Of a DNA stretch of 64,000 bases, positions 18,601-26,815 are shown one piece after another. The first letter of the stretch is position 1, and every line of letters begins with the position of its first letter. The notes under the pieces were generated by a model that saw only the letters and a program-made list of their open reading frames with translations, made no database searches and was not told the DNA's origin. Source of the stretch: Anaerolineales bacterium (GTDB taxonomy: Bacteria > Chloroflexota > Anaerolineae > 4572-78 > J111); NCBI GenBank assembly GCA_020634855.1, contig JACKAU010000002.1, positions 1,054,001 through 1,118,000 on the forward strand, in the 5' to 3' direction. Made by a program: the position numbers and the translations under genes.

Positions 18601-19547
18601 CCGCCGGCGCAGATGAAGAAGCAGCGGCCGATGATACCGAAGAAGCCAGTGTGACGCCGGAAGCTGAAAAAGAACCGGCAGAAGAAGAAGCCGCTAGCGA
18701 AGCGGCTCCGGTATCGGGCCGAATTATCTACCCGGCCTTTAATCCGGGTACGCAAAACTACGATGTCTGGCTGGTCGATTTGGCCACCGAGGAACAAACG
18801 CCGATTGCCGGGAATGCCAGTCAACCGGATTTCAATCAGGACGGCAGCTTAATCGCTTACCGTTCGTGGGATCTGGGTACAAGAGGCATTTTCTTTAGAG
18901 ATTTTGTCGGCGGCGGCAGTGGTATTGTCACCAAATTTGTTGAGGATGCCCTGCCCGCCTGGTCTCCCGACGGCTTCTCCTTCGTCTTTTCCAGTCGTAA
19001 GGAAGGTGACCGGGTACCTCGCCTTTACATTGGCAACCGGCAAGGTACGGATACCGTCGGCCTGGGCTTTCAGGGGGAATACCCTGACACATTCCCGGAT
19101 GGACGCGTTGTTTCACGAGGTTGTACCCCTTCTGGTGACTGCGGTATATTTGCGATGAGTGCACGAGGCGGCGCTGAGAAAAAAATCAGCAGCGATCCCG
19201 CCGATACGGCGCCGTCTGTTTCGCCAAACGGGTCAAAAATTGCATTTATGTCATCAGGTCGAGGGGCGCGCAATTGGGAGATTTTCACTATGGACGCAGA
19301 CGGCTCCAATGTGATCCGATTGACCGAAAATGGCAATAATGATGGCCTGCCGACCTGGTCGCCCGACGGGCAGAGCATCGCTTATGTATCAGACCAAGGC
19401 GGCGTTTGGGCAGTGTGGGTGATGAATGCCGACGGCAGCAATCAGCGCAAACTCTTCAATATGAAAGGCTCGCCTGATGGTAAAATTCTACGTGACGAAA
19501 CCAACTCAAAAGGTTGGCTGGAAGAACGAATCTCTTGGGCGCCGTAG
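15699..19547 (+). CDS. Large single-pass membrane protein with aromatic repeats, LysM and TolB-like propeller
   Basis: The 1282-residue protein begins with a short helical segment and repeats of about 35 residues of the type GRYWMLGAQTGEWHYYDG, seen four or five times before residue 275. A long Pro/Glu-rich region follows, then one transmembrane helix (about 605-627). Outside the membrane come a PsbP-like segment starting YSNSDLEVRMDYPDNW, a Thr/Pro linker, a LysM domain (VQSGDTLLAIAVKFGV) and a C-terminal TolB/WD40-like propeller with repeated SPDG and NADGSN motifs. LysM suggests peptidoglycan contact and the propeller suggests ligand or protein binding. The propeller and its ending (EERISWAP) match the next gene's kinase, so the two are related sensors. 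Confidence 0.8.
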   Translation: MEGNVAELERRYQTLLKDYQSGRVDETTFISEVDKLQFKDDWGRYWMLGAQTGEWHYYDGQAWHRADPREADKLPFLDSDGRYWQKGIKSGEWYYYEAATGEWVKPNDGGMPGSFAPTAPASPTAQAGQWPGSQAFAGAASAGAAVATGQVDSQLYQDDDGRYWAMGAKSNSWYFYDQDGWHPADEFQARTGSRNPQPQFYTPQQQTTPFQPASDSRAAQVYSAPPAQGYAPQPQYPAYQQPAGYAQPAPPASAPSGDWYYHDGKQWLKYSSGEPAEGPVPDVGAMPDQKTEEVSTAEIKAEPKTGKKSEPVVAEFFDDDDEDIEVVDVEVIPVYDPEPDIEPEPEPVPAPQPKVEPEPEPEPEPTPETIQPSAPARFEMEDRTHVPRRSDEIRPRRTQTGNLTGSSDPDERPLRRQTASRPAAPVRRTPTDPNRSVPPRQRSGAHDPTIVIPTTAAGSTGSPSAPTQAVKPQSPSQTEQRRARENTVPMEPIKPASPAPMPVAREKTGPMPPPASRHRQATQELPKITVPPSPTPAASPAPTPKTQTQPLPAAPSKPVPAAKPVPVPVPAVEPASEKQEEKEGYTLGDILRSFPSTVWTGIAGIAVLIIAAILIIAGVMYGSNFFGFDSSVAEANPTPTLDSGLALNTTPTPGPTAENSGPVNTPTPVTYASYSNSDLEVRMDYPDNWLDNEVENTVILAPDTDGLIADSIKGATMRIGQSDEEDIAISDLLTEVLDQFPEDAETLNEGTISIASQTWTSTQIRFDNEDLGGQGIATIAVTTKDGIGYYLIAAAPAQEWNSVQPLFQGVINSFEFVSAEELAKAQPTPTSRAAATTTAADSAAADEEDATPSAAAASKEEESDDATSTPTPTRTPSPTPTPVVEATPLVYAVQSGDTLLAIAVKFGVDIDLLAQENGIDDPASLQVDQELVIPYTSEELAAYNASNGAVVPDAEDEETTNDEETTDAAGADEEAAADDTEEASVTPEAEKEPAEEEAASEAAPVSGRIIYPAFNPGTQNYDVWLVDLATEEQTPIAGNASQPDFNQDGSLIAYRSWDLGTRGIFFRDFVGGGSGIVTKFVEDALPAWSPDGFSFVFSSRKEGDRVPRLYIGNRQGTDTVGLGFQGEYPDTFPDGRVVSRGCTPSGDCGIFAMSARGGAEKKISSDPADTAPSVSPNGSKIAFMSSGRGARNWEIFTMDADGSNVIRLTENGNNDGLPTWSPDGQSIAYVSDQGGVWAVWVMNADGSNQRKLFNMKGSPDGKILRDETNSKGWLEERISWAP

Positions 19548-19572
19548 TCCATAAAAAATAAACTTGTTCCCC

Positions 19573-19652
19573 AGGTGCAAGGCACTTACAGCGAAAAAAT
19601 TGCAAGATGTAATAGTTTTGCCCCACAAATGCTGTAAGGTTGCCTTGCACCT
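19573..19652. terminator. Long inverted repeat after the LysM/propeller gene
   Basis: AGGTGCAAGGCACTTACAGC pairs with GCTGTAAGGTTGCCTTGCACCT with one two-base bulge around a 38-base loop. A T-rich stretch follows. It sits 25 bases after the stop codon and is placed as a terminator, although the loop is longer than that of a classic intrinsic terminator. Confidence 0.55.
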
Positions 19653-19685
19653 TATCTATTTATTTTAATAGTCCAATTTAACCGA

Positions 19686-19714
19686 TTGACGCTCCTAAGT
19701 ACCAATGTTATAAT
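19686..19714 (+). promoter_or_regulatory. Sigma-70-type promoter for the propeller kinase
   Basis: TTGACG (19686-19691) and TATAAT (19709-19714) are separated by exactly 17 bases, and TG one base before the -10 gives an extended -10. The predicted start near 19721 leaves a leader of about 110 bases before the kinase ATG. Confidence 0.75.
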
Positions 19715-19829
19715 GATTCTCAGTAGTTATTCAGCAGACCAAATGACTGGCATGTCATCTGGGCAAAAGGCCGGTCTCAAACCCAGATACAACTCACGTT
19801 TTAAATCCCTTTAAGTTGGATAAAAATTC

Positions 19830-22334
19830 ATGGCAAATTTAGTTGGTAGAACGCTAGGAAAATACCGGCTTGTGGCTCGATTAGGCCGCGGCGGGATGGC
19901 CGAAGTTTATAAGGCTTACCAGCCGGGGCTGGATCGCTACGTGGGCATCAAAGTGCTGCATGGTCATCTGGTTGATGATGAGGATTTTGTGGCTCGCTTT
20001 GAGCGTGAAGCGTTAGCAACCGGCAAATTACGCCACCCCAATATTGTCCAGGCGGTCGATTTCGACCGTGATGGCGAAACCTACTTTTTGGCGATGGAGT
20101 TTATCGACGGGCCGACTTTGAAAGATGAGATGAAAGCCCGGCTGGCGGTTAACAAGCCGTTTACCCTAAAAGAAATCAGCCGCATCTTTACGGCTCTGTG
20201 CAGCGCCGTTGATTATGCTCACAAGAGAAGCATGATCCACCGCGATATCAAACCCGCCAATGTGATGATCAACCAAGAGGGCAACGTGGTGCTAACCGAT
20301 TTTGGGATTGCCCGTATCATGGAAGGGACTCAATATACTCAGACCGGCGCTCTATCAGGCACGCCCGCTTATATGTCTCCCGAACAGGGCAAAGGCGAGA
20401 AGGCCGACGAACGCAGCGACATTTACGCACTAGGGGTGATGCTCTATGAGATGGTTACCGGACGCGTGCCGTATGAAGCTGATACGCCCTACGCTGTAAT
20501 TGTCAAACATATCAGTGAGTCCCTACCCATGCCAACCAGTGTTAACCCTGATCTACCGGAGGCCGTGGAGCGGGTTATCCTTAAGGCGATGAGTAAAGAA
20601 CCGGATGATCGTTATCAAACGGCCGGCGAGATGGCTCGCGCCCTCCGTGAGGCAGTCGAGCTATCTCCCGATGACAATCTCCAAAATAACCCTGTTCGGC
20701 CGATTGCCCCGCCGCCCAACGTCGAAGAGATAGAACATAGCACGGATCGCATCACCGCCCAGCATCGGGCGGAGAAATCTAACGGGGGGGGAGCTACCGT
20801 CTATTCCCGAGGCACGGACGCAACGACGATTGCTGAACCGGCCCCGAGCAAAAATAATTTACCGTTGATCATCGGAGGGGCGCTGATCATTGTGGTGTTA
20901 TTGGGATTGGTCGGTTATCTGGCTCTGGGTTCCGGCTCCAGTTCAACGCCAACCCCCGATACGGAGGCAACCACCGCGGCCGGCATAGACTCGGCCGAGG
21001 CAACCGAGTCCGCCCAGCAAGCAACCGCTGAAGCCCAATCGGCTCAGGCCACGGCCGAATTTCTAGCGCCTGGCCAAACCGCAGAAGCAGCGGCCGCGGC
21101 GGAAACAAGAACAGCGGCTACTGAAGCGGCGTTTCTGGACCGTAATGCCACTTTAGTTGCCGACACACTAGGTACCGCCCAGGCCGGGACCGTTCAAGCG
21201 CAATCAGCCCAAACGGCCGAAGCCCAAACCGCTACGGCCGAAGCCTTGGCTAACGCCACTGCCACCGATACACCCACCCCAACACCAACCAGCACAACTG
21301 AGACGCAAGCAACGCTGCCCCCACCACCCCCGCCCCCGCCACCAACGTCCGATACCCAACAACAAGTGACCCCACCAACAGATACGCCGCCCGCTGATAC
21401 GCCTGTCCCTCCACCTCCGGCTATTTCCGGCAAACTCGCTTATCCGATTGACGGGGGACAAGGCCGATACAATGTCAGAATTGTCACCATGCCCGACGGA
21501 GACTTGCTGGCTACAATCCAGGGCGCGCGCCAGCCCAACTTTCGGCTGGATGGACAAAAGTTGTTGATTAATGGCGATGGGGGTGGTTTCGGTGAAAACG
21601 TGTTTGAAGCCAGCCCCAACGGTTCAATCGACCGGCCGGTTAGCGGCTCACCCTCCGATCTGTTTCCGGTCTACAAGCCCGACGGCACAACGTTGGCCTA
21701 CAGCAATCCGCAGTTGGCGTACGGATCGGTGGGGTACCAATCGTATTTGTTTGTGCAATGTGGGTTGAAGCCGCCCAATGAAGATACCGATAAATGTACG
21801 GCCATGGCCGACTTTGGGATTATTATTCCGCCCGGCGCCATCGGTGATATTATCGGCAGTCATCCCGTTTGGACAACCAGCGACTTGCTGGCCTACAAAG
21901 GCTGTAATACCTGGGCCGGCGGGGGATCCTGCGGCATTTTTGTCGTTGGCTCTTGGGCTGTTAAACGCACCAGCAACGGCGAACTACCTCGTAAGTTGGC
22001 CGATGGCGGTAGTTTAACCCCCACTGATGCCAAGGCTGGGTTAATTGCTTATATGTCACGCGAGTCGGGTGATTGGGAGCAGTGGGTGATGAGCGACAAT
22101 GGGGCCGGGGCAATTAACATTTCCAATTCACCCGGCAGTCAAGATGGGGTAGGCACGATTTCCCCGGACGGCAAGTGGATTGCCTTTGCCTCAAATCGAG
22201 ACGGGGGGTGGGCTATTTTTGTCGCGCCCATTAGCGGCGGCGAGGCGCAGAAACTGTTCGATTTTCCTCAACCAAACCCCTGGATTTCCGGCGAGAGAGA
22301 TTGGTTCAATGAGCGCATCTCGTGGGGGCCGTAA
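19830..22334 (+). CDS. Transmembrane Ser/Thr protein kinase with extracellular propeller
   Basis: The 834-residue PknB-type kinase has a full catalytic set: Gly loop LGRGGMAEVYKA, Lys in GIKVLHG, HRDIKPAN and TDFGIAR, then APE-like SPEQ. A single transmembrane helix (about 346-366) follows. An Ala/Thr/Gln-rich and then Pro-rich stalk leads to a C-terminal TolB/WD40-like propeller that ends NERISWGP. By analogy with PknD-like kinases the propeller should sense an external ligand and control the cytoplasmic kinase. The gene has its own promoter. The preceding gene encodes a kinase-less protein with the same C-terminal domain. Confidence 0.92.
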   Translation: MANLVGRTLGKYRLVARLGRGGMAEVYKAYQPGLDRYVGIKVLHGHLVDDEDFVARFEREALATGKLRHPNIVQAVDFDRDGETYFLAMEFIDGPTLKDEMKARLAVNKPFTLKEISRIFTALCSAVDYAHKRSMIHRDIKPANVMINQEGNVVLTDFGIARIMEGTQYTQTGALSGTPAYMSPEQGKGEKADERSDIYALGVMLYEMVTGRVPYEADTPYAVIVKHISESLPMPTSVNPDLPEAVERVILKAMSKEPDDRYQTAGEMARALREAVELSPDDNLQNNPVRPIAPPPNVEEIEHSTDRITAQHRAEKSNGGGATVYSRGTDATTIAEPAPSKNNLPLIIGGALIIVVLLGLVGYLALGSGSSSTPTPDTEATTAAGIDSAEATESAQQATAEAQSAQATAEFLAPGQTAEAAAAAETRTAATEAAFLDRNATLVADTLGTAQAGTVQAQSAQTAEAQTATAEALANATATDTPTPTPTSTTETQATLPPPPPPPPPTSDTQQQVTPPTDTPPADTPVPPPPAISGKLAYPIDGGQGRYNVRIVTMPDGDLLATIQGARQPNFRLDGQKLLINGDGGGFGENVFEASPNGSIDRPVSGSPSDLFPVYKPDGTTLAYSNPQLAYGSVGYQSYLFVQCGLKPPNEDTDKCTAMADFGIIIPPGAIGDIIGSHPVWTTSDLLAYKGCNTWAGGGSCGIFVVGSWAVKRTSNGELPRKLADGGSLTPTDAKAGLIAYMSRESGDWEQWVMSDNGAGAINISNSPGSQDGVGTISPDGKWIAFASNRDGGWAIFVAPISGGEAQKLFDFPQPNPWISGERDWFNERISWGP

Positions 22335-22367
22335 GCCGGGTAGGGCAAGTTGATTGAATCTGTTCGT

Positions 22368-22754
22368 TCAGCCAAAAATCGCTATAATTCGCTCGGCGGC
22401 TCGCCGCATTGATTGCGAGACCAAGCCTAACTTCTCGTCGGCGGTGATCAACGTTACCAGGGTGGTTCGTTTGCCGGCTTTCATAATAATGGCTGTCCGC
22501 TGTTCCCCTTCCAGGATAATACGATGAAGGTTTCCTTGCTCAAATCGGCTGCCAAATTCCTTGGCCGTATCAATGAGATCAGAGGCGGTTATGGCCAAAT
22601 TATCATCGCCAGGATGAGGAATACCAGAGGCGACGTTCAAGCCATCATCGCTAACAACCAGCGCGCTTAAAATACTTGGGTTATGGAAGGTCAATTCATC
22701 TAAGACTTCTCTTAAAAGTTCATTGTTGTCTTTAACTTGAACTTCGTCGCTCAA
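22368..22754 (-). CDS. Roadblock/LC7 domain protein, second of a pair
   Basis: The 128-residue protein is a single roadblock/LC7 domain (ALVVSDDGLNVAS, then LHRIILEGE and TLVTLITADEKLGLV). Such proteins in bacteria often regulate small Ras-like GTPases, as MglB does for MglA, but no GTPase gene is in this window. The start codon is TTG and overlaps the TGA of the upstream roadblock gene; GGAGGGAGG upstream supports it. The gene is convergent with the propeller kinase, 33 bases from its stop. Confidence 0.85.
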   Translation of the reverse strand: MSDEVQVKDNNELLREVLDELTFHNPSILSALVVSDDGLNVASGIPHPGDDNLAITASDLIDTAKEFGSRFEQGNLHRIILEGEQRTAIIMKAGKRTTLVTLITADEKLGLVSQSMRRAAERIIAIFG

Positions 22755-23164
22755 TTACTACCTCCCTCCAAAATAGCACTAATTTTTCTAGAGCTTTGCT
22801 GCAACGCATAAAGTACCAGCCCCATTTTGGCTTCCCGATCAACCATCACCGCTACCGAGGCTCTTTGGTTGGCCGGCACAACCAGCATGCCCCCATCGCT
22901 ACCCTCAATCAATAAGCGCAGCATATCACCCTGGGCCAGACGTGATAACGTTCGCTCTCCCAGAGCAATCAACGTAGCCGCCATAGCGGCGACTTGAGGG
23001 CTGCTGGTTGGCCCGCCTTCGTCCATGTCGCTATCTCTGGGCGAATAAGAGGCGACCACAAACCCTTCGATACTAACGATGACAGCCCCCTGGACACCTT
23101 CTAATTTGGAACACATTTCCCTCAGTGCGTCTTCCAGGAGATCAGTTTTGTAAACTTGTGCCAT
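22751..23164 (-). CDS. Roadblock/LC7 domain protein, first of a pair
   Basis: The 137-residue protein is another roadblock/LC7 domain: GAVIVSIEGFVVAS, AATLIALGERTLSRL and a C-terminal VMVDREAKMGLVLYALQQSSRKI helix. It is only distantly similar to its neighbour, so the pair may form a heterodimer. The gene overlaps the next one by four bases and lies 85 bases after a small Phd-like gene on the same strand. Confidence 0.85.
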   Translation of the reverse strand: MAQVYKTDLLEDALREMCSKLEGVQGAVIVSIEGFVVASYSPRDSDMDEGGPTSSPQVAAMAATLIALGERTLSRLAQGDMLRLLIEGSDGGMLVVPANQRASVAVMVDREAKMGLVLYALQQSSRKISAILEGGSN

Positions 23165-23249
23165 TGATCTTTAAACCTTTGTCGTCATAAGGATGGTATT
23201 CAGATTGTCTCTACGGCGGGGGTCCCGGCCTCACCGGGTAAAGGGCTGT

Positions 23250-23537
23250 TTACTCGCCCATCTCTTCCAAAATTATCTTACGGAGCGCCCCTAATCGAGC
23301 TTCTACTTCTGCCAGGGATCGTTTTCGGGTATGGGATTGGACCAGCGCCAAAACGGCATCCATTTCCTGTTTCAATTTAAGAAGCCTACCGTCTCGCTCG
23401 GCTTGAAATTGCTGATAATCTGAAGCTGATAAGATGACAGCTATCAACTTACCGTCCTCGTCGATGGCTACGGGGCCATTTTGAGACGAGGCTTGATGCA
23501 ACCGATTAATCAGCTTTTTCTTTAACTCTTGATCCAT
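23250..23537 (-). CDS. Small protein with Phd/YefM-like N-terminus
   Basis: The 95-residue protein has GPVAIDEDGKLIAVILSASD followed by YQQF, which matches the start of Phd/YefM antitoxins in which a short beta hairpin precedes SxxxY. A charged, probably helical region follows. No toxin gene of the Doc, YoeB or VapC type adjoins it; instead it heads the roadblock gene pair. It may therefore be a DNA-binding autoregulator or a partner protein. Similarity was judged by eye and is weak. Confidence 0.55.
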   Translation of the reverse strand: MDQELKKKLINRLHQASSQNGPVAIDEDGKLIAVILSASDYQQFQAERDGRLLKLKQEMDAVLALVQSHTRKRSLAEVEARLGALRKIILEEMGE

Positions 23538-23747
23538 ACTGTTCTAAATTTTTCGAAAAATGAAACTAACCACAATGGCTGAGCTTGAGTGTTTACAAAT
23601 ATACTATAACAGAGCTATCCATTTTAATTTATCAGAACGTTGGAACTGAGATGAGGAGTGACCTGACCCGTTCATTATAGCCGATAGACGGTTTGTTAGC
23701 AACAGATGCCTAGATTCACAACTTTACAAACCAAACAGTACGTCCGT

Positions 23748-26537
23748 TCAAGGACTCCAAATAAACGTCTTCGCTTCGCTCCGAGGGCTAACGGGCAAAT
23801 CCAAGGCCCCAGGGTATGGCGCGGTATTCTCTTTCCGAATAGTGACCCACCAATAGAAGCGATCATTGCCGGCCTGCCCTACCCCTATGTCCGCGTTAAG
23901 TTGCACTCGCGTATCATTTGTACGTTGACTCCCGGTATATTGGGGTTCTTCGGCAAACAAATGCATAATTGTTAAATCGTAATATTCGCCGGGAGCCAAT
24001 TGAGCCGGTCCCTCCCACTCTAAAAATACTTCGGCAAAATTACCGGCAAAAATCGTGTTATCCGGCGGCCCCATTAAAGCCGGCGCATTATATTTAATAC
24101 CCCCCGTAGATGTTTCTGACGGCGCTTCACGGGTAGATGTCGCCACCACGGGGGTATCTTCGCCGCTCTCTTCCGTTACCACCGGCTCTACGGTGGAATT
24201 AACCAGTTGTTGCTGGCTAAATGACAACAGCAGTTCAGCCCGCTTGGTCTGCGCTTCACTGGGATCATCTACGTTTAAGGCCAAAGCAGCCTCGTAGTCT
24301 CCCAAGGCAGCCGCTCTCAGTTCGGGCGTCTGCTGGCGCTCCACGCCCCTGTTCAAATAGGCGGTATAAAGTATTTGCTTGGCATTACCATTGGCATAAT
24401 TGGGATTAGCAGCGACAATGGGATTCAGAGTGGAAATGAGCGTCTCAAATTCACTCGGCGGCGTACCTAAAACCTCAAGATAAGCTGTGGCTCTGACCAT
24501 CTGATCAGCGAGATCGGTTCGCCGGGGGCACACAGCCACACCGGCCTCAAAATCGGACAGAGCATCATTGACCAGCGATTTTTCAGTCACTTCGGCATCG
24601 ATCCGGGTTAAACTATCCAAACCACGCCCACTATAAGCATCGCACAACATCGTTGAAACCAGAGCTTTTTGGTACTCCACATCTCTGGAACGAATCAATT
24701 TAAGGGTAGTGATGGCGTCATCCCACATCTCTAGATCAACATCCGATTGAGCCTCACTGATCAGCTGATCCAATTGTTCATTCTGAACCGTTGTATTGGC
24801 TGACACTGAAGGCGTTGGGGTAGCTAACAAATCACGTTTGATATCAGCCGCATCGGCATAATCAGGATCCTCGGCTAAGATCAGGTCTAGACTGGTCAAA
24901 GCCAAGTCAGTATCACCGGCTTCAAGCGCCCTTTGAACTTCTTCATACCATGTTTTCAGTTGTTCTTTAGAATCACCGTTGCCGGAGACGGGATTATTAT
25001 TCCCAAAGATCAGAAAAACAAAAAAGACAACGGCGATAACCCCGGCCACAACCAAACCCCAGCGCCAAGCCGCCTCAAGATTAAGTTGGCCCACCCATTG
25101 TTTAATTTTTAGAGCGAGATTAGGGTTGCTTAATTTTTGAGCTTCGCTCAACAGTTGATCGACTTGCTCATAGCCCGGCGAAATTTGGCGCACTTCCGCC
25201 AAAGCTTCCACAGCGTCAGCCCATCTTTCATTTTCAAAATGAGCTAAGCCTTCTTTATACCGAGCATCGATAAATTTCTCTGTATTCTCGGCCTTTAAAG
25301 CGCTGTGCGCCCTAGCCAGCAGGGATTCAGTATCTCGATAATCATGCCGGAGTTCGACCAGCACATTAAAGTGATTGACCGCCTCTTCCCATCGTTTATT
25401 ATCGATAGCCCGAACGCCGGACTTGTACACCGAGACAACCTGCGCTTCTGTCTCAACTTCCGCCAGCTTCTTGGCCGTTTCTTGATTGTTCGGATCGAGT
25501 CTGGCCGCTTGACGTAGCAGATCAACGGCCCGCACCCATTCCTGGGCCTTGACCGCTTCAGCGGCTCGCTGCTTTAAGCTTTCGACCAGAGGCGTCTTAT
25601 CCGGCAGGCTATCCGACGCGATGTCTTGCGTATCCTCAGAGACGGATTGCCCGGCAAATACAGCCGCGATGCTCTCACGCAGTTCGGATGGTGACTGAAA
25701 ACGCTCGTCGGGGCGCTTGGCCAACATGCGCTTTAGTAAATCTTCTACATTTTGGGGGATTTCCCGATCCGGTAATTCAATGGGGGGTGGTTCGCTGGTA
25801 ATGTGTTGGCTGATAATCGACCAGGGGCTTTTGGCGTCAAAAGGAATGTGTCCGCTCAGTATTTCATAGAGCACAATCCCGGCGGAGTAGATATCGGAGC
25901 GAATATCCACTTCTTCACCCATCGCCTGCTCCGGCGAGGCATAGTAGGGGCTGCCGATAAACCCCGATTGGGTTAGCGAGGGCAGAGTAGGAATACGCGC
26001 AATACCGAAATCCAAAATCTTCAGCAACCCGCTATCATTGAGCATCAGGTTCTGCGGCTTTATATCGCGATGGACAACACCGTGAACATGGGCATGCTCC
26101 AGCGCGGTGGCCAGTTGATCCAAGATCTCCAGCGCGTATTGCCATTCAAAGGGGCCATTTTCTTTTAGCGCACTGTTGAGGTCTTTGCCCTCAACGTACT
26201 CCATGACCAGATACTGCAAATCACGGTCAGCCCCATAATCTAAAACACGGACAATATGTGGGTCGGTTAAGGTGCTGGCTAACTTGGCTTCGCGATTAAA
26301 ACGCTGAATGAACGAGATATCTTGGCTAAATTGCGGGTATAAAACCTTAACAGCAACCAACTCATTGCCACTGATATCTTCGGCCAGATAAACTTTGGCC
26401 ATCCCACCAGCACCAATTTCACGAAGAATTCGATAACGGTTGCCGAGAACACTGCCAATCAAGGGTTGCTCCTGTACTAATTCTTGGGGTGTGATTGACC
26501 TAGAAAGGGCGTCGCCTTTGACTTTGAACGTAGTCAT
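23748..26537 (-). CDS. Transmembrane Ser/Thr protein kinase with TPR-like repeats
   Basis: The 929-residue kinase is complete: Gly loop IGAGGMAKVYLA, VAVKVLYP, HRDIKPQN, LDFGIAR and a SPEQ motif. TPR-like repeats of the form LDPNNQETAKKLAEVE follow (about 320-470), then a transmembrane helix near residue 500 (WGLVVAGVIAVVFFVFLIFG). More TPR-like repeats lie outside the membrane, and a C-terminal beta-rich domain ends KTFIWSP. The layout suggests a receptor kinase with protein-binding repeats on both sides. It lies in the same region as the propeller kinase and the roadblock genes. No clear Shine-Dalgarno sequence precedes the ATG. Confidence 0.9.
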   Translation of the reverse strand: MTTFKVKGDALSRSITPQELVQEQPLIGSVLGNRYRILREIGAGGMAKVYLAEDISGNELVAVKVLYPQFSQDISFIQRFNREAKLASTLTDPHIVRVLDYGADRDLQYLVMEYVEGKDLNSALKENGPFEWQYALEILDQLATALEHAHVHGVVHRDIKPQNLMLNDSGLLKILDFGIARIPTLPSLTQSGFIGSPYYASPEQAMGEEVDIRSDIYSAGIVLYEILSGHIPFDAKSPWSIISQHITSEPPPIELPDREIPQNVEDLLKRMLAKRPDERFQSPSELRESIAAVFAGQSVSEDTQDIASDSLPDKTPLVESLKQRAAEAVKAQEWVRAVDLLRQAARLDPNNQETAKKLAEVETEAQVVSVYKSGVRAIDNKRWEEAVNHFNVLVELRHDYRDTESLLARAHSALKAENTEKFIDARYKEGLAHFENERWADAVEALAEVRQISPGYEQVDQLLSEAQKLSNPNLALKIKQWVGQLNLEAAWRWGLVVAGVIAVVFFVFLIFGNNNPVSGNGDSKEQLKTWYEEVQRALEAGDTDLALTSLDLILAEDPDYADAADIKRDLLATPTPSVSANTTVQNEQLDQLISEAQSDVDLEMWDDAITTLKLIRSRDVEYQKALVSTMLCDAYSGRGLDSLTRIDAEVTEKSLVNDALSDFEAGVAVCPRRTDLADQMVRATAYLEVLGTPPSEFETLISTLNPIVAANPNYANGNAKQILYTAYLNRGVERQQTPELRAAALGDYEAALALNVDDPSEAQTKRAELLLSFSQQQLVNSTVEPVVTEESGEDTPVVATSTREAPSETSTGGIKYNAPALMGPPDNTIFAGNFAEVFLEWEGPAQLAPGEYYDLTIMHLFAEEPQYTGSQRTNDTRVQLNADIGVGQAGNDRFYWWVTIRKENTAPYPGALDLPVSPRSEAKTFIWSP

Positions 26538-26568
26538 GACAGGAGAGCGAAGTTATCTCCAATATCTG

Positions 26569-26597
26569 ATTATACCTTACTTGGAACATAAAGCCAA
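26569..26597 (-). promoter_or_regulatory. Sigma-70-type promoter for the TPR kinase
   Basis: On the minus strand TTGGCT (26597-26592) and TATAAT (26574-26569) are spaced by 17 bases. The predicted start near 26562 leaves a leader of about 25 bases before the ATG at 26537. Confidence 0.65.
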
Positions 26598-26815
26598 GAG
26601 GCATATCATACGCTTTTTAATATCATACCATATTTCCAAACGAAAAACGTTACGGTTCTGTTACATCCACGCTCACGCCAAACCCCAGGTGGCCGTCACT
26701 TATGGTCAATAAAGTATTCAAGTGACTGTGTCACCTTTGGAAAGCAATCGAGGAGCGGATCGGCAAGCAGAGGATCGCTGTGGAGCGGGCTTAGGCCGTT
26801 AAGGCCCCTTTATAT

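Noticed and set aside
23250..23537. Toxin-antitoxin module
   Set aside because: Only the antitoxin-like protein is seen. The adjacent genes are roadblock proteins, not toxins.
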